Assembly: GCA_000434195.1 (NCBI GenBank)
Contig: HF994428.1
Span: 1 to 14,301 of the forward strand
Source of the DNA: Clostridium sp. CAG:780
GTDB taxonomy: Bacteria > Bacillota > Clostridia > TANB77 > CAG-508
DNA length: 14,301 nt
Reading direction: 5' to 3'
Position 1 is the first letter of the stretch; each line of letters starts with the position of its first letter. The position numbers and the translations under genes are program-made. Of this stretch, positions 5,957 to 13,093 are shown in pieces. A model generated the notes under the pieces. That model saw only the letters and a program-made list of their open reading frames with translations, was not told the origin of the DNA and did not search any database.

Positions 5957-6718
5957 TTAGTGTATTATTTTTATAATGTCTTGATATGTTACTACTAATG
6001 CTAATACTATTAGTATTGCAAATCCTAATAACTGAATTTTGATTTCAGTTTCTTCTTTTAATGGTTTCTTTCTTATTGCTTCAATTATTAGCAATAATAT
6101 TTTTCCTCCATCAAGAGGTGGAAATGGTATTAAATTTGTTACTCCTAACGAAATTGATATTACCGCTAATATATATATAAATTCTTTTATTCCCTGTGTT
6201 TGTGCTACTACTTCTGATATTCCTACTGGTCCTATAAGTTGTGCTGTTGATGTTTGACCAGTAAATAACATTCTAAGTCCGTCTATTGTTGTAAATACAA
6301 ATTCTCCTGTTTCTTTAGCTGCAAAGTTTATTTTTGCTGCAAATGTATTGTTTGGAATTTCTATCATTGTTGCAAATAATATAAAATATACTATAATTGC
6401 AAAAACGATATTGACTATTGCTCCTGCTGCTACAATCGCTATTCTTTTTGGAATGCTTGCCTTGCTAAAAGAACCTTCTTCTTCAGAACGTTCTTCTTCT
6501 CCTTCCATACGTACGAATCCACCTAATGGTATTAGTCTTAATTCGTATTCTGTATTATTCTTTTGTTTTTTCCATATTGTTGGTCCGAATCCTATTGCAA
6601 ATTCATTTACTTTTACTTTGCATAATTTTGCTACTAAAAAATGTCCTGTTTCGTGTATTCCTATTAGTAGTCCTAATAAGAACACAATCTTTATTATTGA
6701 CAACAATGTGCTTATCAA
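5957..6718 (-). CDS. rseP: RseP-like intramembrane zinc metalloprotease, short form
   Basis: This 253-residue site-2 protease has the zinc motif H22-E-T-G-H26 in the first membrane helix. G-G-F-V-R-M-E-G-E is near 66-74, and the third ligand motif N-L-I-P-F-P-P-L-D202-G-G is near 195-205. Family members in this gene position are usually about 340-430 residues and hold one or two PDZ domains between the second and third core helices. Here only about 50 residues separate these (118-165), so the PDZ domain appears lost. The family cuts membrane-spanning regulators and leftover signal peptides. The start is TTG (6718-6716) behind a perfect AGGAGG. The zeta-like gene stop (TAG, 6730-6728) overlaps that site, which suggests coupled translation. 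A shorter ATG start would cut into the metal-site helix. Confidence 0.88.
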   Translation of the reverse strand: MISTLLSIIKIVFLLGLLIGIHETGHFLVAKLCKVKVNEFAIGFGPTIWKKQKNNTEYELRLIPLGGFVRMEGEEERSEEEGSFSKASIPKRIAIVAAGAIVNIVFAIIVYFILFATMIEIPNNTFAAKINFAAKETGEFVFTTIDGLRMLFTGQTSTAQLIGPVGISEVVAQTQGIKEFIYILAVISISLGVTNLIPFPPLDGGKILLLIIEAIRKKPLKEETEIKIQLLGFAILIVLALVVTYQDIIKIIH

Positions 6719-6727
6719 ATTTGCCTC

Positions 6728-7693
6728 CTATCTATCTTGTGAATCCGGCTCATTTCTCTCCATAGATTCCATCTCTTGTTCAATTTGTCGTAGTTGATGT
6801 TCTAACTCTGATATTTTATCAATTTCTGTTTGTGACAATACTCTAGAATGAGGATTTTTTATGTTGTACAGTCTTCTTTCTATTGTTGTTCTTGCTCTTT
6901 GCCTATCTTTTTGTCTTTCTGATAGTAATGCTTCTTTTGCTGTTTCATATATATTTTCTTGCCAATCAGAACTGTATACCATCTTTGGCTTTCTTGCGTC
7001 TTTTCCTCTTACATATACTTCTATTCTATCAGCCAATCCCTCTTGTTCTAATATTCCTAAAGTTTCTGGTACGCCTTCATAAGTTGCATTGTGAGCATCC
7101 ACTCCCACAAGTCTTGAGTTCTCGCCTATACTCATCATTGCATCATGTCTTTCAAACATTGAAAGCAAGCTTTCTATATCTGATGTTGCAATTACTTTTA
7201 CTATTTTTTGATAATTCTCTGGCCAAGTCTTCATAGTATCTAATATTCTTCTATTTTTCATAGTTCCATCAAATACAAAGTTATATCCTCTATCAACTGC
7301 TTCTTGCATAACTAATGGAGTAACTGGGTTTGACCCAGTTGCACTTATTGGAACAAAATATTCTGGGACTTCCCTATTTATCTTGTTTGCCTCTGGATAA
7401 TAGTTTCTATATTGATCATCATCTATTATTACAACATCTTGACCAATTTGGTTCAATTTGAAAGTTGAGTCTACAACTAAACTACTTTTTCCTCCCCCTA
7501 TTTGTCCTGCTAATACAACAGCTACCTTTCTTTCTGTTGTTGCAGGGCTATTTAGTCCAAATGTGTGCAGTTTAGATTCCTCTAACATTCTTTTAAATTT
7601 TTGGCTATCTTCATTATATCGTTCCAAATCTTGTTCTTTATCTGTTTCTGAAATTTTTAATCCAAATCTTTCTAAAGCTTCTTCTAAGTTCAT
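6728..7693 (-). CDS. Zeta-toxin-like P-loop kinase
   Basis: This 321-residue protein has the zeta toxin / UDP-N-acetylglucosamine kinase fold. The Walker A motif G63-Q-I-G-G-G-K69-S-S is followed by I-I-D91-D-D93-x-Y-R96-x-x-Y-P, where the family holds its catalytic Asp and substrate Arg. F-D-G-T-M-K-N is at 141-147, and R194 with a V-D-A-H-N-A-T-Y-E-G stretch comes after. In the family these phosphorylate UDP-GlcNAc and poison cell-wall synthesis, though some members are chromosomal with unknown substrates. Residues 1-55 and the Glu/Arg-rich coiled-coil-like tail (about 255-315) lie outside the kinase core. The gene follows the 56-residue ORF by 12 nt. It lies in the usual position of dxr, between cdsA and rseP. 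Substrate and toxicity are inferred. Confidence 0.8.
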   Translation of the reverse strand: MNLEEALERFGLKISETDKEQDLERYNEDSQKFKRMLEESKLHTFGLNSPATTERKVAVVLAGQIGGGKSSLVVDSTFKLNQIGQDVVIIDDDQYRNYYPEANKINREVPEYFVPISATGSNPVTPLVMQEAVDRGYNFVFDGTMKNRRILDTMKTWPENYQKIVKVIATSDIESLLSMFERHDAMMSIGENSRLVGVDAHNATYEGVPETLGILEQEGLADRIEVYVRGKDARKPKMVYSSDWQENIYETAKEALLSERQKDRQRARTTIERRLYNIKNPHSRVLSQTEIDKISELEHQLRQIEQEMESMERNEPDSQDR

Positions 7694-7705
7694 ATTTTAC
7701 ATCCT

Positions 7706-7876
7706 TTATTTTTTATTTTCTGTAAGCATATCTATTACCTCTTGATTTCCTAGATATACTTGTTTTTTTAGTTTTAGTAATTCTGTAATTTTTTTCCTAT
7801 CTTCATTCTTCATTGCTTCAGCCAATCTATTAGATATAACTTGTATTGCAACATCAAGTTTCAGATCTTCTTTCAT
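7706..7876 (-). CDS. Small helical protein, candidate antitoxin partner of the zeta-like kinase
   Basis: This 56-residue ORF runs from ATG (7876-7874) to TAA (7708-7706), with AAAGGAGA about 6 nt upstream. It is 13 nt after cdsA and 12 nt before the zeta-like gene. The sequence is charged and looks all-helical: an N-terminal helix with L-D-V-A-I-Q-V-I, a K-K-I-T-E-L-L-K-L-K-K middle, then V-Y-L-G-N-Q-E-V-I-D-M-L. Zeta toxins are normally neutralised by a small three-helix protein (epsilon, about 90 residues) or by PezA. This one is shorter and I do not recognise direct similarity to either. The role is inferred from its position immediately upstream of the kinase. Alternatively it may be a small subunit or regulator of the kinase. 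Confidence 0.65.
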   Translation of the reverse strand: MKEDLKLDVAIQVISNRLAEAMKNEDRKKITELLKLKKQVYLGNQEVIDMLTENKK

Positions 7877-7889
7877 TTTAAGTTCTCCT

Positions 7890-8690
7890 TTATATTAACA
7901 TCAAAAATGCATATGCAAATGGTGCTATAAAAATTACGCTATCTAATCTGTCAACCATACCGCCGTGTCCTGGTATTAAATCGCTGTAATCTTTTATTCC
8001 AACGTGTCTTTTTATGCAAGATGCTGATAGATCTCCTATTTGGCCTATTATACTTAATAATATTCCTACTAAAGTAACTATTATTACATTTATATTAAAT
8101 CCTGCAAATTTGTTTAGTAAAATTGTATATATAACTATCAGTATAGTAGCTCCTAAAGTTCCCCCTATACATCCTTCTATTGTTTTATTTGGGCTAATAT
8201 CTGTAAAATGATGTTTTCCAACTGCTTTACCTGTTAAGTAAGCAAATACATCTGTTAGCCAAGAGGCTAAGAAAACATACCAAATTAGGACCTTGCCATT
8301 GTTTAATCCTCTAATTATTGATAAAAACATTAGCATTAATGTTATGTAACAAATTCCAAAGCAGGTAATTACTATGTCCATTACACTTGATTTTGTTTTT
8401 TTGGTTATTAATAGAGTGAATGCTATTAGTAATGAAATCGCAATAATTCCTGTTACAAGCATTATTCTATATTGTTCTGGAACTATATGCAGGAACATTA
8501 TAGCTACTGCAGATAAATATCCTATCCATCTTATAGGATGATATCCTTTTTGCTCAAATGCGTGGAATAATTCATATATACTTCTTAAAGCGATTATTCC
8601 AACAAAAACGTCTACAATATAATCGTTTCCTAATAAAAATACTGCAAGTGTAATTGGCAATATTATAATTGCTGATAAAACTCTTTTCAT
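7890..8690 (-). CDS. cdsA: Phosphatidate cytidylyltransferase (CDP-diacylglycerol synthase)
   Basis: This 266-residue multi-spanning membrane enzyme makes CDP-diacylglycerol from phosphatidate and CTP, the branch point to phosphatidylglycerol and related lipids. The family signature is complete at 222-250: S-A-S-C-I-K-R, then K-D-Y-S-D-L-I-P-G-H-G-G-M-V-D-R-L-D. An upstream S-P-N-K-T-I-E-G block at 166-173 is also typical. About seven hydrophobic segments are visible. Length is normal. The ATG follows AAGGGA, 20 nt after uppS. In most Bacillota dxr would come next, but here the small-protein/zeta pair does. Confidence 0.95.
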   Translation of the reverse strand: MKRVLSAIIILPITLAVFLLGNDYIVDVFVGIIALRSIYELFHAFEQKGYHPIRWIGYLSAVAIMFLHIVPEQYRIMLVTGIIAISLLIAFTLLITKKTKSSVMDIVITCFGICYITLMLMFLSIIRGLNNGKVLIWYVFLASWLTDVFAYLTGKAVGKHHFTDISPNKTIEGCIGGTLGATILIVIYTILLNKFAGFNINVIIVTLVGILLSIIGQIGDLSASCIKRHVGIKDYSDLIPGHGGMVDRLDSVIFIAPFAYAFLMLI

Positions 8691-8710
8691 TTTGTTATTT
8701 CCCTTCGTTA

Positions 8711-9442
8711 CTATTTATTTCCTCCGAATCTCCTAGTTCTTTTTTGATATATCTGTATTGATTCGATTAAGTCTGAATTACTGTATTCTGGCCAATATTT
8801 TGGCGAAAATACAAATTCTGAATATGATAATTGCCAAGGTAAGAAATTGCTTGTTCTTTCTTCTCCACTGGTTCTTATAAGCATGTCTGGGTCTGGTTGA
8901 TTTGCTGTATATAAATTTTTAGCAAACATTTCTTCATTTATATCTTTTATGCTTATTTCATTATTTAATACTTGTTGAGCAATCTTTTTAGTTGCTGTTA
9001 CTATTTCATCACGCCCACCATAATTAAACGCTATATTCAATACCATTCCTGTATTATTTTTTGTTTTTTCTTCTACTTCTTTTATTTCTTTATATAGCTC
9101 TTTTGGAAGTTCTTCTATTTTTCCTATTACTCTTACTTTTATGTTCTCATCATTAGATTTAAAGAAGTCTATTATGTAGAATTTAAGCAGTTTCATTATT
9201 GCTCCAACTTCTTCTTGTGATCTTTTCCAATTTTCTGTTGAGAACGCATATACTGTCATATATTTTATTCCAAGTTTGTTTGCATATTTTGATATTCTTT
9301 TTAAATTCTCTGCGCCTTCTTTGTGTCCTTGTGCAGTTGTAAGCTTATTTGCTTTTGCCCATCTTCTGTTGCCATCCATAATTATTGCAATATGTTCTGG
9401 TAAATTATCCATATCTATTACTTTGCAAATATCTTCTTCCAT
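8711..9442 (-). CDS. uppS: Undecaprenyl diphosphate synthase (isoprenyl transferase)
   Basis: This 243-residue cis-prenyltransferase adds isopentenyl units to farnesyl diphosphate to make the C55 carrier for peptidoglycan and wall polymers. The catalytic block is M22-D23-G-N-R-R-W-A-K, with D23 as the Mg-binding Asp. F-S-T-E-N-W is near 67-72. The end motif is R190-T-S-G-E-x-R-x-S-N-F-L-P-W-Q-x-x-Y-S-E. Length is normal and no membrane helix is seen. The start ATG has AAAGGAG upstream and lies 15 nt after frr. Its substrate IPP must come from genes outside this window, because dxr is absent from its usual neighbouring place. Confidence 0.96.
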   Translation of the reverse strand: MEEDICKVIDMDNLPEHIAIIMDGNRRWAKANKLTTAQGHKEGAENLKRISKYANKLGIKYMTVYAFSTENWKRSQEEVGAIMKLLKFYIIDFFKSNDENIKVRVIGKIEELPKELYKEIKEVEEKTKNNTGMVLNIAFNYGGRDEIVTATKKIAQQVLNNEISIKDINEEMFAKNLYTANQPDPDMLIRTSGEERTSNFLPWQLSYSEFVFSPKYWPEYSNSDLIESIQIYQKRTRRFGGNK

Positions 9443-9457
9443 TAAAACACAACTCCT

Positions 9458-10006
9458 TTAAACTGTCATTATTTCTTTTTCTTTTTTAGCTAATAATTCA
9501 TCGATTTCTGCAATTTTGGTATCTGTCATTTTTTGAATTTTTGTTTCAGCTGCTGTTAAGTCATCTTGTGTCATTTCATTATTTTTTTGTGCTGTTTTTG
9601 CCATATCCATTCCATCTCTTCTAATTGCTCTTATTGCAACCTTTGATTCTTCAGCTATTTTTCTAATATCTTTTACTAAGTCTTTTCTTCTTTCCTCTGT
9701 TAGTTCTGGGAATGCAAGTCTTATAACTTTTCCATCGTTGTTAGGATTGATTCCTATCTCGGCTATGTTTATTGCTTTTTCAATTTCTTTTAACATACTA
9801 ATATCCCAAGGTTGTATAAGTATCATTCTTGGTTCTGGAACTGATATTCCTGCTATTTGGTTGATTGGAGTAGCAACTCCATAATAATCAACTGTTATTT
9901 TGTTTAATATATTTGGGTTTGCACGACCTGCTCTAACCTCTGATAAACTTTCCTCAAATACGCTAATTGTTTTTTTCATTTTTTCTTCAATACTATTAAA
10001 ATCCAT
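9458..10006 (-). CDS. frr: Ribosome recycling factor
   Basis: This 182-residue protein matches the usual length of about 185. The N-terminal helix is followed by V-R-A-G-R-A-N-P, then T-V-D-Y-Y-G-V-x-T-P-I-N-Q. The pattern R-L-A-F-P-E-L-T-E-E-R-R-K-D-L-V-K, near 106-122, and the R-x-I-R-R-D-G-M-D motif near 136-144 are also typical. With elongation factor G it splits the post-termination ribosome. It sits between pyrH and uppS as in most bacteria. The ATG follows AAAGGGG. Confidence 0.97.
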   Translation of the reverse strand: MDFNSIEEKMKKTISVFEESLSEVRAGRANPNILNKITVDYYGVATPINQIAGISVPEPRMILIQPWDISMLKEIEKAINIAEIGINPNNDGKVIRLAFPELTEERRKDLVKDIRKIAEESKVAIRAIRRDGMDMAKTAQKNNEMTQDDLTAAETKIQKMTDTKIAEIDELLAKKEKEIMTV

Positions 10007-10026
10007 AATTTTTTACCCCTTTTCTT

Positions 10027-10740
10027 TTATTCGCCTTGTACTAAGGTTCCAATTTTTTCGCCTTTTACTGCTTTTTCTATATTTCCTGGTTCACTCATTG
10101 CGAACACTATTAACGGAATGCTATTGTCTCTACATAATGATATTGCTGTTGAATCCATTACTTTAAGATTTTTACTTAATATATCTAGATAAGTTATATT
10201 ATCATATTTTATTGCTCTTGCATCCATCTTTGGATCTGCTGAATATACTCCATCAATTGTTTTTGCAACTAATATTGCATCTGCTCCTATTTCTGTTGCT
10301 CTTAAAGCAGCTGCTGTATCTGTTGTAAAATATGGGCTTCCAGTTCCACAAGAGAATATTACTATTCTTCCATTTTCTAGATGTTGCAATGCTTTTCTTC
10401 TTATGTAAGGTTCTGCTATTTGTCTCATCTCTATTGCTGTTTGAACTCTTGCTTCCATTCCATGAGCCTCTAACGCATCTTGCAATGCTAAGCTATTCAT
10501 TACTGTTGCAAGCATTCCCATATAGTCAGATGTTGCTCTTTCCATTTCTTTGCCATTTTTGCCTCTCCAGAAATTTCCGCCTCCTACAACAATAGCAATT
10601 TCAACTCCCATCTTTTTTACTCTTTTGATTTCATTACAGATTCTATCTAATACAAATGAATCCACGCCAGTCTTCTGTTCTCCTGCTAAAGCTTCTCCAC
10701 TTAGCTTTAACAAGATTCTTTTATACTTGGTTTCAGCCAT
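10027..10740 (-). CDS. pyrH: UMP kinase
   Basis: This 237-residue hexameric kinase of the amino-acid-kinase fold turns UMP into UDP. Motifs are L-K-L-S-G-E-A-L at 11-18, V-V-G-G-G-N-F-W-R-G at 51-60, D-Y-M-G-M-L-A-T near 73-80, and the G-T-G-S-P-Y-F-T-T-D-T-A-A block near 132-144. Length is standard. It is the first gene of the cluster. The genes usually upstream, rpsB and tsf, are absent, and a divergent sortase gene lies there instead. The promoter candidate is at 10780-10808 and AAAGGAG precedes the ATG. Confidence 0.97.
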   Translation of the reverse strand: MAETKYKRILLKLSGEALAGEQKTGVDSFVLDRICNEIKRVKKMGVEIAIVVGGGNFWRGKNGKEMERATSDYMGMLATVMNSLALQDALEAHGMEARVQTAIEMRQIAEPYIRRKALQHLENGRIVIFSCGTGSPYFTTDTAAALRATEIGADAILVAKTIDGVYSADPKMDARAIKYDNITYLDILSKNLKVMDSTAISLCRDNSIPLIVFAMSEPGNIEKAVKGEKIGTLVQGE

Positions 10741-10779
10741 GTTTTTACTCCTTTACCTAGTTATATTTTAATCTTCCTT

Positions 10780-10808
10780 ATTCTATCATATATTAAAGAT
10801 AAATTGTA
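10780..10808 (-). promoter_or_regulatory. Candidate pyrH cluster promoter, extended -10
   Basis: TGATAGAAT (10788-10780) is an extended -10 element. The -35 position (TACAAT, 17 nt upstream) is a poor match. A 7-bp hairpin, AAAGATA 10795-10801 with TATCTTT 10807-10813, overlies the -35 region and might be an operator. The leader would be about 33 nt. It is the only promoter-like site I found for the whole cluster. Confidence 0.4.
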
Positions 10809-10884
10809 TCTTTTTTTGAAATTTTATTAATTTTTTTTATTTTTTTGTTCAAACTAATTATATATATTTAAAAGGATGAAGAAA

Positions 10885-11490
10885 ATGAAAAATTCAATAT
10901 TATTTAAAGTATTATTTTTCCTAGCTTTTTTAGGATTATTCTGTTTTGCAGTTGTTTTTGTTTATTATATTTATGATGTCAACAAAAGAGACAATTTATC
11001 CAAAGAACTTGCTACAACTTATTCTATATCATATTTATATTCAGACTCGCCTTCTTATAGCACTAGTTTGAATGGTACTTCCGCGCCTAAGAAAAGTGAA
11101 TCTTTTGTTGTGGGCATTATAAAGATTGATAAAATAAAACTTGATTATCCCATCTTATCCAATTCTTCCGAGGAATTATTAAAAATTGCTCCTTGCAGAT
11201 TTGCTGGCCCTTTGCCTAACGAGATTGGAAATTTATGTATTGCCGGTCATAATTATATAGACAATACTTTTTTTGCAAAAATTAGTAGTCTGGAGCAGGG
11301 AGACCAAATAGATATATATGCAAATAATGGCTCTCACGTTTCCTATATTGTTGCCGATAAAAAAGAAGTTTCTTCTGATGATATGAGCTGTACTTCTCAA
11401 AATACTAATGGTCAAAGAGTTGTAACTCTAATGACTTGTAATAGTATAAAGAAAACCCGAATAATCATAACAGCATATGAGAAGGCATAA
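10885..11490 (+). CDS. Sortase (cysteine transpeptidase)
   Basis: From this start the protein has 201 residues: an N-terminal membrane anchor (about 5-29), a short linker, and a sortase domain from about residue 70. The catalytic set is H122 (in C-I-A-G-H-N-Y), C185 (in T-L-M-T-C-N) and R192 (in K-K-T-R-I-I-I). Sortases cut LPXTG-type signals and join the protein to the cell wall. I cannot place it firmly in a class. The ATG at 10885 was chosen because AAAGGATG lies 5-10 nt before it. The in-frame ATG at 10876 would have its own ribosome site abutting the start codon. It is the only rightward protein gene. The convergent neighbour encodes an LPXTG protein and is its likely substrate. Confidence 0.9.
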   Translation: MKNSILFKVLFFLAFLGLFCFAVVFVYYIYDVNKRDNLSKELATTYSISYLYSDSPSYSTSLNGTSAPKKSESFVVGIIKIDKIKLDYPILSNSSEELLKIAPCRFAGPLPNEIGNLCIAGHNYIDNTFFAKISSLEQGDQIDIYANNGSHVSYIVADKKEVSSDDMSCTSQNTNGQRVVTLMTCNSIKKTRIIITAYEKA

Positions 11491-11492
11491 AA

Positions 11493-11528
11493 AAACTATT
11501 GGCAAATGTATAACTTTGTCAATAGTTT
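11493..11528 (-). terminator. Terminator between sortase and LPXTG gene
   Basis: A 14-bp stem with one G-T wobble (11493-11506 with 11515-11528) has an 8-nt loop. On the minus strand a T-run follows, running back into the sortase stop codon, so it mainly ends the LPXTG message. On the plus strand only three T follow, so it is weaker for the sortase. Confidence 0.8.
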
Positions 11529-11549
11529 AACGAACAATTATATATTAAA

Positions 11550-11891
11550 TTATTTTATATTATAGTCCCTTATTTTTCTGTATGCATATATTGCTGATAT
11601 AGCACATACTACCATTAATATTGCTACAACATATCCATCTGTTACTCCTGTTTTTGGTAATGTGTTAGTTGTATTTGTAGTATTATAAGTTGTTGATGTG
11701 TTTAAAGGAGTATAATTTTGGCTAGTTGTATTTTCTGTTGTGTTTTCCACTGTGTTTTGTGTATTTGATGAATCTCCTCCTATTATGATAGCTGGTGTTT
11801 CATCGTTTGCAGCAAATACAAGTGTTGAACTAGCTACGATTACTAATGCTAAAACAATTCCTATAATTAATTTTGAACTACGTTTCATCAT
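11550..11891 (-). CDS. Small LPXTG cell-wall-anchored protein, Asn/Thr-rich
   Basis: This 113-residue protein has a signal peptide (about 1-28, cut after V-F-A-A), then a low-complexity Asn/Thr/Ser-rich segment (40-77). L78-P-K-T-G82, a hydrophobic helix (86-104) and a basic tail with Y-R-K-I-R follow. This is the standard wall-sorting layout. After processing only about 53 residues would remain, which is very short for a surface protein. No folded domain is seen. It is the likely substrate of the convergent sortase. The ATG-ATG start follows AAGGAG. Its promoter has a perfect dyad over the -35, so expression is probably controlled. Function unknown: a spacer, a glycosylated stalk or a wall-bound peptide are possible. 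Confidence 0.85.
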   Translation of the reverse strand: MMKRSSKLIIGIVLALVIVASSTLVFAANDETPAIIIGGDSSNTQNTVENTTENTTSQNYTPLNTSTTYNTTNTTNTLPKTGVTDGYVVAILMVVCAISAIYAYRKIRDYNIK

Positions 11892-11939
11892 GTATGTTCT
11901 CCTTTTCTTAAATTATTTTTATTATTATTTACAGTTTTA

Positions 11940-11978
11940 ATTTTACTATTCTTTTTTTAAATAGTCAACTATTTAAAA
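11940..11978 (-). promoter_or_regulatory. LPXTG gene promoter with operator dyad
   Basis: TTGACT (11968-11963) and TAAAAT (11945-11940) lie 17 nt apart on the minus strand. The -35 sits at the centre of a perfect 11-bp inverted repeat, TTTTAAATAGT at 11955-11965 and ACTATTTAAAA at 11968-11978, with a 2-nt centre. A protein binding this dyad would block RNA polymerase. No regulator gene is nearby. A further palindrome, TTACATATATGTAA, lies at 12001-12014 just past the rpsR stop. Confidence 0.65.
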
Positions 11979-12026
11979 TTATATTTCCATTACAATATTA
12001 TTACATATATGTAACATTTATTCTTA

Positions 12027-12299
12027 TTACTCTTGTGTATATGGTAATATAGCTATTTGTCTTGCTCTTTTTACTGCTATTGTAATATCTCTTTGATGTT
12101 TAGCACACGCTCCTGTTGCTCTTCTTGGTAATATTTTGCCTTTATCATTGATAAATTTCTTTAATTGATCTGCATTTTTATAATCTAGAACTAATTCTTT
12201 ATTTGCACATAATGGGCAAACTTTTTTTCTCATTTTTCTAAATTTTGGATTATAATCTTCATCACCATTATTTCTTCTATTTTGTCTTTTATCTGCCAT
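12027..12299 (-). CDS. rpsR: 30S ribosomal protein S18
   Basis: This 90-residue protein has the S18 core with Y-K-N, L-K-K-F-I, G-K-I-L-P-R-R-x-T-G and K-R-A-R-Q-I-A-I-L-P-Y. It is the Cys-containing form, with C-P-L-C near 28-31 and C-A-K-H near 65-68, which can bind zinc. The N-terminal 25 residues are basic and asparagine-rich. S18 pairs with S6 on the platform of the small subunit. It is the last gene of the rpsF-ssb-rpsR operon. Confidence 0.97.
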   Translation of the reverse strand: MADKRQNRRNNGDEDYNPKFRKMRKKVCPLCANKELVLDYKNADQLKKFINDKGKILPRRATGACAKHQRDITIAVKRARQIAILPYTQE

Positions 12300-12330
12300 T
12301 AGTCTTTCCCCCTAACTTTTATTATTTAGC

Positions 12331-12759
12331 TTAAAATGGTAAGTCATCTCCTGATGATACTTCGAATTCTGAGCTTTCGCCAGCAGAGCCTGTTGCATCT
12401 GTTCCGAAGCTTGCCCCAAAATCTCCTGTTGCGCCATCTCTTTTGCTATCTGCAAAATATGCTTCTTCTGCAATTACCTCTGTTATATAATGTTTTTGGC
12501 CTTTGTCATCATCCCAAGTTCTTGTTTGTAATCTTCCGATTACTGCAACTTGTTGACCTTTTTTAAAATATTTGCTTACAAATTCGCCTGTTTTGTTCCA
12601 TGCAACTATGTTTATAAAGTCTGCTTGTCTTTCTTCTCCTTGTCTAGCAAATCTTCTGTTTACAGCAAGTGAAAAAGAAGCTACCAATGTGTTGCTTGTT
12701 TGTGTGTATCTTACTTCTGGGTCTCTTGTTAGTCTACCCATTAAAATTACTTTGTTCAT
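12331..12759 (-). CDS. ssb: Single-stranded DNA-binding protein
   Basis: This 142-residue protein has an OB-fold (1-105) starting M-N-K-V-I-L-M-G-R-L-T-R-D-P-E-V-R-Y. A glycine/serine-rich linker and the acidic tip D-D-L-P-F at 138-142 follow; the tip recruits repair and replication partners. Length is slightly short of the usual 160-175 because the linker is short. It lies between rpsF and rpsR, the normal order in Bacillota. Confidence 0.97.
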   Translation of the reverse strand: MNKVILMGRLTRDPEVRYTQTSNTLVASFSLAVNRRFARQGEERQADFINIVAWNKTGEFVSKYFKKGQQVAVIGRLQTRTWDDDKGQKHYITEVIAEEAYFADSKRDGATGDFGASFGTDATGSAGESSEFEVSSGDDLPF

Positions 12760-12782
12760 AAGTGACCTCCATTTTTATTTTA

Positions 12783-13067
12783 TTATTCTCCTACATTGAT
12801 TGTCATATATTTTATAACATCATCAGTAATTCTGTAGTTTCTTTCTAGTTCAGCTATTAAACTAGGATTTGCTGTAAAGTTTAATGTTACATAGTAACCT
12901 TCTGCATTTTTCTTTACAGGGTAAGCTAATTTCTTTTTGCCAAGATTTTCAGCTTTTTCTACTTTTCCATCTTTATTAATCATATCTGTGAATTTTGTTG
13001 TTAATTCATTAACTCTTTCTTCTTCAACAGCTGGATTAATAATGACTATACTCTCGTATTTATTCAT
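12783..13067 (-). CDS. rpsF: 30S ribosomal protein S6
   Basis: From this start the protein has 94 residues, the usual length. Motifs are N-K-Y-E-S-I-V-I-I-N-P at the start, G-K-K-K-L-A-Y-P-V-K-K in the middle, and the R-I-T-D-D-V-I-K-Y end. The ATG at 13067 was chosen because AGGAGGTGA lies about 8 nt upstream. The in-frame GTG at 13076 lies inside that ribosome site. S6 binds S18, and in many bacteria the pair represses its own operon through the leader RNA. Confidence 0.97.
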   Translation of the reverse strand: MNKYESIVIINPAVEEERVNELTTKFTDMINKDGKVEKAENLGKKKLAYPVKKNAEGYYVTLNFTANPSLIAELERNYRITDDVIKYMTINVGE

Positions 13068-13093
13068 TATTTTCACCTCCTCATGGATTTATA

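Noticed and set aside
7694..7889. Remnant of a decayed dxr gene between cdsA and the zeta-like gene
   Set aside because: All of this interval is used by the intact 56-residue frame and its short spacers. No dxr-like motif is left.
10818..10875. Sortase promoter
   Set aside because: Several TTG-type hexamers and TA-rich blocks exist in this AT-rich stretch, but none has both good hexamers at 16-18 nt spacing and room before the ribosome site.
12001..12014. TTACATATATGTAA palindrome as rpsR terminator
   Set aside because: It has no T-run on the minus strand and is all weak pairs apart from two. It may be an operator or chance in AT-rich DNA.
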